Positions 4,922-11,217 of a DNA stretch of 11,217 bases are shown piece after piece. Each line of letters begins with the position of its first letter. Positions within the stretch are counted from its first letter, which is position 1. The DNA is from Rhodoferax sp. UBA4127 (GTDB lineage Bacteria > Pseudomonadota > Gammaproteobacteria > Burkholderiales > Burkholderiaceae_C). The stretch spans positions 1,219 to 12,435 of the forward strand of contig DFWT01000077.1 in assembly GCA_002381045.1 (NCBI GenBank), given 5' to 3'. Under the pieces are notes generated by a model. That model had not been told where the DNA came from. It ran no database searches and saw only the letters and a list, made by a program, of their open reading frames with translations. Both the position numbers and the translations under genes were made by a program.

Positions 4922-6589
4922 ATGCCCCGCCAAAGCCAACTCCTGCACCCCGCGTGCCCTCCCGCCCCCACCCGCCTTGCTGCCACCGTGCTGCTGCTGC
5001 GCGACACACCGCAGGGGCTAGAGGTGCTGATGACACGCCGCTCAGCCCACGCCAGCTTTGTGCCCGGCGCCTATGTGTTTCCCGGCGGTGGCGTGGATGC
5101 GTCGGATGCGCTCAACCACCATCTCGCCCAACGCCGTGCCAACCAAACAGACGCAGCGCTTACCGAGGCCATTGCCGCCATTCGCGAGAGCTTTGAAGAA
5201 TTGGGTGTCCTGCTGGCCCGCCACGCCGATGGCAGTTGGGCCAGCGCAACCGACATCGAAGCGATCAGCCGCAACGGCCAGTTCTCTGAGCAATGCGCCC
5301 AACGCGGCCTTACTCTGGCAGCCAGCGACGTGTATGTGCTGGCACGCTGGATTGGCGCTCGGGATTTGCCCAAACGTTTTGACGTGCCGTTTTTGGTGGC
5401 CCGCATGCCACCGGGCCAAACCCCGGTGGCCGACGAAACAGAACAGTTCGAACCGGTTTGGGTGCGCCCGTCAGACGCGCTAGAACGGCATCAGGCCGGG
5501 ACGTTTTTCATGATCTTCCCGACCATCCGCACGCTGGAACGCTTGGGTACATATGCCACCGTGGACGCCCTGCTGCAAGCCTGCACCGCGTCAGAAGAGC
5601 CCTTGTGGACCAGTTGCCCGCGCGGTGGTTTGCTGGGCGGTGCCGATGTGCGCTACATGGAACATGACTTGCCCTTTGGCGAACTTGCCCTAGTCTGCCC
5701 CGATGGCCAACTGCTGCACCCACTGGACTGGCAAAGCGAGCGAGCCGTGCCGCTCCTGAAAAACGTGCAACGCCTCACCGCGCCCAACCCCGGTGCCATG
5801 ACCGGCCCGGGCACCAATAGCTATCTGCTGGGCGACGCCAGCACTGGCTATATCGTGATCGACCCCGGCCCGGCAGACCCCGAACATCTGGACAAGTTGC
5901 TGAGAGCCGCTGGTGGTGACATCCGCATGATTGTCTGCACTCATTCACACCCAGACCACTCTCCGGGTGCCGCACCGCTGCAGGCCATGTGCACCAAGCC
6001 GCCGCCCATTCTTGGCTTACCCAGTGCACCCACCGCTCGCGCAGCCAGCGCCTTCACACCCGACAGGTCGCTACAAAACAATGAGCTGCTTACGCTTTCA
6101 TCACAAGGGCTAGATGTCGATTTAGCTCATAAGACCCACCACACCCTGCAAGTCATCTACACGCCAGGCCACGCGGCCAACCACCTGTGTCTGATGCTGC
6201 TGGAAGACGGTCTGCTGCTCAGCGGTGACCATATCCTGAACGGCAGCACCACGGTGGTGGACCCGCCTGACGGCAACATGAACGACTACCTGAATTCACT
6301 TGAGGTGCTAAGTGCAGCCTGCACCGAACACAGCCTCAAATACATCCTGCCGGCGCACGGCTATGTGATCGGCGGGCCTGACGACGAAGCACTGCTGGCC
6401 ATCGCCCGCCTCAAGGCGCATCGCCTGCAGCGCGAAGCCAAGGTCATGGCCGCCATGCAGACCCAGCCGCACGGCAGTCTGGACGACTGGCTGGCACTGG
6501 CCTATGCCGATGTGCCGCAGCGCATGTGGCCAGTGGCCAAGCGCTCGTTGATGGCGCATGTGGCGCGGTTGCAGTGCTTGGGGATTTGA
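4922..6589 (+). CDS. Nudix hydrolase-metallo-beta-lactamase fusion protein (NUDT19-like + LACTB2-like)
   Basis: The 555-residue product joins two hydrolases. Residues about 17-265 form a Nudix domain of the NUDT19/RP2 type: PGGGVD (54-59), a long spacer, then IRESFEELGVLLA (Nudix helix, 87-99). That spacer and helix resemble CoA-diphosphatase-like members. Residues about 283-485 are a metallo-beta-lactamase domain with PGTNSYLL (296-303), the metal motif THSHPDH (His341, His343, Asp345, His346), His417 (YTPGHAANH), Asp436 (SGDHILNG) and His479 (LPAHG). A C-terminal winged-helix region (about 495-555) is typical of LACTB2-like enzymes, some of which are endoribonucleases. Residues 383-401 are encoded by an interspersed repeat. 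I chose the ATG at 4922 over 4871: homologue-like sequence begins there (LLHPACPPAPTRLAATVLLL) and the extra 17 residues come from the promoter region. It has no Shine-Dalgarno. Substrate is unknown. Confidence 0.9.
   Translation: MPRQSQLLHPACPPAPTRLAATVLLLRDTPQGLEVLMTRRSAHASFVPGAYVFPGGGVDASDALNHHLAQRRANQTDAALTEAIAAIRESFEELGVLLARHADGSWASATDIEAISRNGQFSEQCAQRGLTLAASDVYVLARWIGARDLPKRFDVPFLVARMPPGQTPVADETEQFEPVWVRPSDALERHQAGTFFMIFPTIRTLERLGTYATVDALLQACTASEEPLWTSCPRGGLLGGADVRYMEHDLPFGELALVCPDGQLLHPLDWQSERAVPLLKNVQRLTAPNPGAMTGPGTNSYLLGDASTGYIVIDPGPADPEHLDKLLRAAGGDIRMIVCTHSHPDHSPGAAPLQAMCTKPPPILGLPSAPTARAASAFTPDRSLQNNELLTLSSQGLDVDLAHKTHHTLQVIYTPGHAANHLCLMLLEDGLLLSGDHILNGSTTVVDPPDGNMNDYLNSLEVLSAACTEHSLKYILPAHGYVIGGPDDEALLAIARLKAHRLQREAKVMAAMQTQPHGSLDDWLALAYADVPQRMWPVAKRSLMAHVARLQCLGI
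6070..6124. repeat. Interspersed short repeat, copy B, inside the MBL domain
   Basis: This is the partner of 2645-2699: 35 of 55 bases are identical without gaps, including the block AAGGGCTAGA (6105-6114) and ACGCTT. It encodes residues 383-401 of the fusion protein (SLQNNELLTLSSQGLDVDL), which lie between the metal motif and the PGHAANH histidine. The stretch is visibly poorer in G and C than the flanking sequence. It is read on the opposite strand of the element from copy A. Confidence 0.6.
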
Positions 6590-6616
6590 CCTACCTCAGA
6601 CAGACCCGGATGTGGC

Positions 6617-9600
6617 TCACGGAACCGTCTGCGGTTGATGGTTCGTCGCCAAACGTGAGGCCAGCACCTGCAATGCGCTATGCGCGGGGTGACGCCGCAG
6701 AAAGCTCTCCCGAAACGGCTCCGGCACGTTGCGATCGGCCAGTTGACGCAAACCAATTACTCCCTGCGTAGCCAGTTCACCAGCCACTTGCAACTGACCT
6801 CGCTGCGCGTGGCAACGGGCATGGAAAAAGGCAGACCAGGGAAGCAAGACCGGGCTTCGTTCACAACTTGACTGCTCGCCTGACCAAGGTCCGTACCCCA
6901 AGGCGGCCAGCAGCGCTTGCAGCGGTTCGGCAAACAACTGTAAGCCTGCCTGTGAAACCCGTCGTACCAAATCTGTCAACTCGGCCTTTGGCCAGGGTGA
7001 CTCCTCGGTCAATCCCGACCACAGCACCCACTCCGAAGCTAAGGCCAGATCATTGGTGGTAAGAGCTTCAAGCGGCCACTCCAGCAGGCTCCCTTGGCCA
7101 GTGGTCAACCCCAACTGCACACGCAACAAACCCAGTTGCAGGCGTTCACGCTGGCGCAGTGGGGTGCTGGCAACAGCCTCCGCAATGGGAAGGATTTGCA
7201 TGGCCAGGTCGGCACGACCCAGGCTGAGGTACAAGCCTGCTAACGTGCGCTGCAGGCTTGAAAAATGACCCTGCGGTGCCAAGCGTCGCTCAAACTCCTG
7301 CCCAACCTCAAGCGCCTCTTCAAACTGTCCCGCCCAACGCAGGGTGTCCACCAAGTTGCGCAAGATCACCAGCAAGTCCATGGGCGCTATGGATGCACCC
7401 GAGCTTGCCACTCTGACACGTTGTGCCTCAGCCAGGGCTGCCGCTAGTTCGCCCTGTCGCATCCATTGAAGGGCACGCGCCGAGCACAGGACCGTCCAGG
7501 TGGCGCGATCATTGTGTTGGACAAGCAAAGGCAATATCCGCTCCGCCTCTCCGTGCGCAAGTCGGGGTTGCCCGCGCAAACCCAGCACCATCGCCTTGGT
7601 CGCGGCCATCGCGGCGGCCAGGCGTACATTTCCCAAATCGTTTTGCAAGCGTTCCCCCACCGCAAGGTGCTGCAACGCTTCATCGAAATCACCATCAGCT
7701 GTGGCGCGGTTGGCGCTGGCAAAGCGGCACTCGGCTTCAACGCGCGTGTCACCCAACGCAATGGCATCGGCCAGCATGGCACTCACTGCACTCAGTCCGG
7801 CGTCAACCTCACCCTGGGCCGCACGCAGAACCGCGCGCACGAACTGCACACGCAAGGCCTGCATGTCCGTGTGGGCCAGCTGTTCAAGTTGTTGCAGGCA
7901 TTCGGCAGTTTGCGCGGCCGTGCCAATTTCGCTCATGGCTTCGGCGTTGTCGAACCAGTGCGCAAAGGCCAGGTCCAACTTTCCCTGTGCCAAGTTGACC
8001 TGCGCTGCTTGAGCGAAAAAGTCAAACGCTTCCTCGGCCCGAGCAGCATGCCAGGCCAACATGCCAGCAACCAGCAAATGCGGCACGGCCTCTGCGTCCT
8101 GTCCAGCTGCGCGCCAATGGGCGGCCAGACGGCCAGGCTCATGTGGGCGAGGTGCCAACCAGCGCGCCACGCGCTCGTGCAGCACTCTGGCAATCGCATC
8201 GGGCAGCTGGGTCAACGCAACTTCGGAAAACAGGTCGTGGCTGGCTCCCTTAAGGCCAAACATACCGCATTGCTCCAACTCACTCCAGGCTTTGGCCAGG
8301 GCCAAGGCATGTCGCCCCATCACGGTCTCTGCCAATTCCACACAGAAGTCTTGCCCGGCCACCGCGGCCACCTGCAGCAGGTGGCGTGCATCATCAGGCA
8401 ACTGGGCTAAGCGCTCGGCCACCAAATCACGCACCTGACGCGGCACATTCAGGTGCTGAGGTTGCAGCGGCAATCGGTTGTGAGCCATGTGCCGCAAAGA
8501 TTCCAGCAGGTGCAGCGGGTTACCACCCACACGCTTCTGCATTGCTTGCACCAGTGAAGAACAGTCAGCCACATCAGCAGCTTGCCCCTGCGCGCAAAGG
8601 TCTGCCAGCAAGGTGTCCAGTAACGCGGCAATGGCCACGTCGTCCAGCGGCTGCAAACTGACACAGCAAAGTGCGCTGACTTGCCGCAAAGTTTGCAAAC
8701 GCTGCTCAACCAGCGGCCCGCCACGCACTCGTGAGGCTAGCCCGATCCTCAAGGGTGCCGAACCCGACTCTGTCAAGCACGGCATAAGCAGCGCCACACT
8801 GGTTTCATCGGCAAATTGCCAATCGTCCAGCATCAGACTCACCCCCAGCTTGCCCGCCTCCACCAACCACGGCTGCAGTGTGGGCGCCATTGAGCAAGGC
8901 GGTTGGCGCTGCAGAGCCAGATCTGTGGTGAACTGAAACTGCAGGCGTTGCAACAACTCCAGTCCCGACGGGCTCGTGCCCAGCACGGGGTAGGTCGAAC
9001 ATAACTGCTCTACCAACCGAGTCACCAAAGCCAGCGGTACCGCCTCGTCGCCAGGTCGTGCGCGCACAAGTTGCGCACCTGGCCACAACCCCGCCAGTTG
9101 CTCAAGCACCCGCGTCTTACCCAGGCCAGGTTCACCCAGCAGCACAAAATGCTGTTGGTTCTGCCAGGCCTGCTGCAACTGCATCAATACTGGCTCCCGA
9201 CCAAACAACTGTGGCGGGCGACGCAATGACACAGGCATGGTTCGGGGCGCGGCCAAGCCGACGCTCTGAGCCAATTCAATCGCCTGTAGCAGACCCAGGG
9301 TGTCGGCCGAGGGCCGCATACCAACCTCGTTCTTCAGAACCTGTTCGCAGGCATCAAAGGCCAGCAATGCAGCGGCTCGGTCACCGGCCAGATAGTGCAA
9401 GCGCATCAGATTTCGATGGGCGTTCTCAGAAAGCGGTTCCAACGCAAGCAGTTCACGCGCGTGGCGCAAAGCGGTGTTGAGATCCCCTGTGGCCTCCGCC
9501 TGCTCCATGTGGGTGACTAGCGCTTCCCGGATGCCCAGCCCACGTTGTGCCTGTTGCCGCGCCAGCCACTGCCCAAACTCACCACCGATGGCGATACCGG

Positions 9601-9946
9601 ACTTTTCCAGGATCGTGCCTGACCCGGCAAGGTCGTGGACAACCCCAGCGGCCAAAGACAGCGTCTCCTGACCACACACCAACTCAAAATTCAAGCTCTT
9701 CTTCAACGTAAACAACCGCTGCCGCAGCGTTGCGCGGGCGGCCTCGGGTGTGCTTTCTGGCCATAGCAGTTCTGCCATGCGCGCACGTGGGGTGGCGCCT
9801 TCCAGCGCCAACCAAGCCAACATGGCCGCATTCGCTTCACCCAGCGCGGTCGTGCGCCCATCTGGCCAAACGACATGCGGAGCGCCACTCAGCGACAGGC
9901 GAAACCCGGTCGGTTCAGTGGATGGATTCACGTGCTTGATCGCCAT
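6617..9946 (-). CDS. Winged-helix/BTAD/ATPase/TPR transcriptional regulator (SARP/MalT-like architecture)
   Basis: The 1109-residue product has the layout of large signal-integrating activators. Residues about 15-100 resemble an OmpR/SARP-type winged helix (MAELLWPESTPEAARATLRQ with LFTLKKSL). Residues about 105-225 form a bacterial transcriptional activation domain (HARELLALEPLSENAHRNLM and LAGDRAAALLAFDACEQVL). An AAA/STAND-like ATPase follows, with Walker A GEPGLGKTR (271-279), Walker B LMLDDWQFAD (371-380) and GNPLHLLESL (475-484). From about 600 to the end are degenerate TPR-like helical repeats, which probably sense a ligand or partner. There is no LuxR-type C-terminal helix-turn-helix; DNA binding is N-terminal. 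The ATG at 9946 has no Shine-Dalgarno but has AATAAT six bases upstream. It converges with the Nudix-MBL gene (27-base gap) and lies downstream of the propeller gene, which may be a target; this is inference from position. Confidence 0.9.
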   Translation of the reverse strand: MAIKHVNPSTEPTGFRLSLSGAPHVVWPDGRTTALGEANAAMLAWLALEGATPRARMAELLWPESTPEAARATLRQRLFTLKKSLNFELVCGQETLSLAAGVVHDLAGSGTILEKSGIAIGGEFGQWLARQQAQRGLGIREALVTHMEQAEATGDLNTALRHARELLALEPLSENAHRNLMRLHYLAGDRAAALLAFDACEQVLKNEVGMRPSADTLGLLQAIELAQSVGLAAPRTMPVSLRRPPQLFGREPVLMQLQQAWQNQQHFVLLGEPGLGKTRVLEQLAGLWPGAQLVRARPGDEAVPLALVTRLVEQLCSTYPVLGTSPSGLELLQRLQFQFTTDLALQRQPPCSMAPTLQPWLVEAGKLGVSLMLDDWQFADETSVALLMPCLTESGSAPLRIGLASRVRGGPLVEQRLQTLRQVSALCCVSLQPLDDVAIAALLDTLLADLCAQGQAADVADCSSLVQAMQKRVGGNPLHLLESLRHMAHNRLPLQPQHLNVPRQVRDLVAERLAQLPDDARHLLQVAAVAGQDFCVELAETVMGRHALALAKAWSELEQCGMFGLKGASHDLFSEVALTQLPDAIARVLHERVARWLAPRPHEPGRLAAHWRAAGQDAEAVPHLLVAGMLAWHAARAEEAFDFFAQAAQVNLAQGKLDLAFAHWFDNAEAMSEIGTAAQTAECLQQLEQLAHTDMQALRVQFVRAVLRAAQGEVDAGLSAVSAMLADAIALGDTRVEAECRFASANRATADGDFDEALQHLAVGERLQNDLGNVRLAAAMAATKAMVLGLRGQPRLAHGEAERILPLLVQHNDRATWTVLCSARALQWMRQGELAAALAEAQRVRVASSGASIAPMDLLVILRNLVDTLRWAGQFEEALEVGQEFERRLAPQGHFSSLQRTLAGLYLSLGRADLAMQILPIAEAVASTPLRQRERLQLGLLRVQLGLTTGQGSLLEWPLEALTTNDLALASEWVLWSGLTEESPWPKAELTDLVRRVSQAGLQLFAEPLQALLAALGYGPWSGEQSSCERSPVLLPWSAFFHARCHAQRGQLQVAGELATQGVIGLRQLADRNVPEPFRESFLRRHPAHSALQVLASRLATNHQPQTVP

Positions 9947-9952
9947 GGAAAG

Positions 9953-9958
9953 ATTATT
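9953..9958 (-). promoter_or_regulatory. -10-like hexamer directly before the regulator gene
   Basis: The minus strand reads AATAAT, then CTTTCC, then the ATG at 9946-9944. No good -35 is visible at 16-18 bases, as might be expected if an activator is needed. The rest of the 126-base gap (9947-10072) holds the terminator-like hairpin of the upstream gene and otherwise shows nothing I can name. Confidence 0.35.
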
Positions 9959-10031
9959 TCATCCGTGCCGATTGTTTGAGCCGGTCGATTCACTGACACA
10001 AGAGAGAAAGAGTGTGTGTTTCCTAAATGGA

Positions 10032-10065
10032 AGTCAGCTGTGGTGACCAGCGACCACAACTGACT
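10032..10065 (-). terminator. Hairpin downstream of the RCC1-type gene, probable terminator
   Basis: AGTCAGCTGTGGT (10032-10044) and ACCACAACTGACT (10053-10065) form a 13-base-pair stem with an eight-base loop. In the minus-strand RNA the only non-Watson-Crick position is a G-U wobble, whereas the plus-strand RNA would have an A-C mismatch; this asymmetry fits selection on the leftward transcript. It starts seven bases after the propeller gene's stop codon. Only scattered uridines follow (UUCCAUUUAGG), so it is not a classical intrinsic terminator; it could instead protect the 3' end. Confidence 0.6.
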
Positions 10066-10072
10066 CATCCCA

Positions 10073-11217
10073 TCATGGTTTCCAGAAGATCGCACCAGCG
10101 GTGGTGCTGGTGGGCGTCAGCACATCGGCGGTCCCGCCGTTGCCGATCTGACCGCTGGCACCCGCACCCCAGCACTGTACGTCGCCACTAGTCTTGAGCA
10201 GGGCGCAGGTAAAGTCGCTGCCTGCGACTACCGTGGAAATGGCAGTGGAGTTGTTGTAATAGGTGCTGACGCGCCCGGCGGCTTGCGGGTAAAGCAGCGT
10301 GACCACGTTGCTGCCATTGCCGAAGTAGGTCCTCCCCCAACAAGTCAGGCTGGTTGCCGTCGCGCTGTCCACACTGCAACTGTGATAACGCCCTACCGCG
10401 ACATTGCCGATACCAAAGGCACCGACTGCCACGGCAGTGTCGCGTCCGGTCACGTCGTTGTCGCCGAGGCCTCCGTAGGTGTTGGAGCCCCAACAGACCG
10501 TTTGTCCGCCACTACTTTCGACGGCGCATGCGTGGTCCAAGCCACTCGCGATGTGGCCGGTGATGGTGAAGTCCACCGTCGTACCGTCAGGCAGGAGCCT
10601 GACCAAGCGCTCTGGCGCTAAGCGAGCGTAAACGTAACCCAAGCCCCAGCAGTACACCTCGCCGCCAGTCATCTTTGCGCAGGTTTCGCCGCCGCCCGCA
10701 GCGACTGAAACGGCACCGGTCACTGCCGTGCCGTTCAACCACCTCACCTGGACCGGGTTGGAAGCGCTGGTCTGCGTGCCATCACCTAGCTGTCCGTTCC
10801 CATTTTCACCCCAACACCAGATCTCCCCGCCGGTATTGACGTAGCAGACATGGCCACTGCCGACCGAGACCCAGGTCGCATTATTGACCCCCGTCGGACT
10901 CGGCGTTGGCGAGCTGTTCAGGAAACCCCAGCAGGATAATTGGCCGCCGCTTTGGATGGCGCAGGTGTCATAGACCCCCGCGGAGACAAACTCGACGTTG
11001 CTCAGATTGGGAACGAGAAGCGGCGTGGAAGAAGATCCACCACCATTTCCGAGTTGACCAATGATTCCGTTACCCCAGCAATACAACTGCCCGGCAGGGG
11101 TAACGGCACAAACGTGTTCGTGGAGCGCGGAAATCTTGCCGTAGGCAGACTGCGATACCGCGCTGACGGTGAGCATAGCTCCCTGGCTGAAAACCAGGCC
11201 AGCCCCGTTGTAGACCA
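10073..11217 (-). CDS. RCC1-repeat seven-bladed propeller protein, partial at 5' end
   Basis: The frame stays open to the right window edge, so the gene starts outside; the ATG at 11176 is probably internal (13 further codons, VYNGAGLVFSQGA, precede it). Numbering from that Met, seven repeats of the RCC1 kind follow the pattern CAV-x-GG-x-L-x-CWG, often with GQLG(D/N)G: cysteine pairs lie at 23/33, 72/82, 111/121, 166/176, 217/228, 267/279 and 324/335. Seven blades make a complete propeller. These 14 are the only cysteines in the visible protein. The pairs, 10-12 residues apart, suggest one disulfide per blade and hence export from the cytoplasm; the signal peptide would be beyond the window. 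Bacterial RCC1-like proteins are often large and surface-associated, with unknown ligands. The protein ends right after the seventh blade (AGAIFWKP), so no C-terminal sorting domain is present. Confidence 0.88.
   Translation of the reverse strand, partial: VYNGAGLVFSQGAMLTVSAVSQSAYGKISALHEHVCAVTPAGQLYCWGNGIIGQLGNGGGSSSTPLLVPNLSNVEFVSAGVYDTCAIQSGGQLSCWGFLNSSPTPSPTGVNNATWVSVGSGHVCYVNTGGEIWCWGENGNGQLGDGTQTSASNPVQVRWLNGTAVTGAVSVAAGGGETCAKMTGGEVYCWGLGYVYARLAPERLVRLLPDGTTVDFTITGHIASGLDHACAVESSGGQTVCWGSNTYGGLGDNDVTGRDTAVAVGAFGIGNVAVGRYHSCSVDSATATSLTCWGRTYFGNGSNVVTLLYPQAAGRVSTYYNNSTAISTVVAGSDFTCALLKTSGDVQCWGAGASGQIGNGGTADVLTPTSTTAGAIFWKP

Noticed and set aside
5013..5026. Possible third copy of the interspersed repeat (GGGGCTAGAGG)
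   Set aside because: Only the core motif matches; the flanks lack the ACGCTT and AGCTG blocks, and the bases encode the expected Nudix residues QGLEVLM.
6590..6616. Bidirectional terminator between the convergent Nudix-MBL and regulator genes
   Set aside because: The gap is only 27 bases and shows no usable inverted repeat or T-run.
7466..8410. Long plus-strand open frame (314 codons) antisense to the regulator gene
   Set aside because: It is the mirror of a high-GC coding sequence with strong third-position bias. The minus-strand product has clear regulator domains and the antisense translation resembles nothing.
1..11217. New defence island or mobile element spanning the window
   Set aside because: The only suggestive parts are the DUF4143 ATPase, the tyrosine recombinase and the MazG-like enzyme. 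The recombinase is clearly XerC in its conserved dapF-DUF484 context, and no attachment sites, terminal repeats, toxin or CRISPR repeats are visible.

Overview
The window looks like chromosomal DNA of a high-GC betaproteobacterium, most likely Burkholderiales/Comamonadaceae (Rhodoferax- or Polaromonas-like). This rests on the conserved dapF-DUF484-xerC order, the rlmI-type neighbour, and a short interspersed repeat that I recall from Comamonadaceae genomes. I assigned the taxon by recognition, not by a search.

Layout. Bases 1-4835 are all transcribed leftward (minus strand). In transcription order they are: a lone AAA ATPase with a DUF4143 tail, a MazG-like nucleotide pyrophosphohydrolase, dapF (lysine/peptidoglycan precursor epimerase), a DUF484 GAF-like protein, xerC (dimer-resolution recombinase), an unrecognised 103-residue protein, and the first codons of an rlmI-like rRNA methyltransferase that runs off the left edge. 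Bases 4836-4921 are a compact divergent promoter region. From 4922 to 6589 a rightward gene encodes a NUDT19-like Nudix domain fused to a LACTB2-like metallo-beta-lactamase domain. It converges, with a gap of 27 bases, on a large leftward gene (6617-9946) for a winged-helix/BTAD/ATPase/TPR transcriptional regulator. Upstream of that, separated by a hairpin, is the 3' part of a leftward gene (10073 to the right edge) for an RCC1-type seven-bladed propeller with one cysteine pair per blade, probably an extracytoplasmic protein.

How the parts relate. The left block is mostly housekeeping: nucleotide clean-up, diaminopimelate supply, chromosome dimer resolution and rRNA modification. The ATPase sits at its head and looks like an accessory insertion. 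The right third is accessory: a stand-alone signal-integrating regulator beside a probable surface or secreted propeller, with no other partner visible.

Most notable signals. (1) Four genes (ATPase, dapF, Nudix-MBL, regulator) each have a -10-like hexamer exactly 6 bases before the ATG and no Shine-Dalgarno, which suggests leaderless transcripts. (2) The ATPase promoter is built from a 14-base direct repeat with a 23-base period, whose two copies supply the -35 and -10. (3) Two diverged copies of one short interspersed repeat lie inside coding sequence, in dapF and in the MBL domain, translated from opposite strands. (4) The propeller has exactly 14 cysteines, all in seven regular pairs. I see no CRISPR, tRNA, rRNA, IS element or recognisable defence island.
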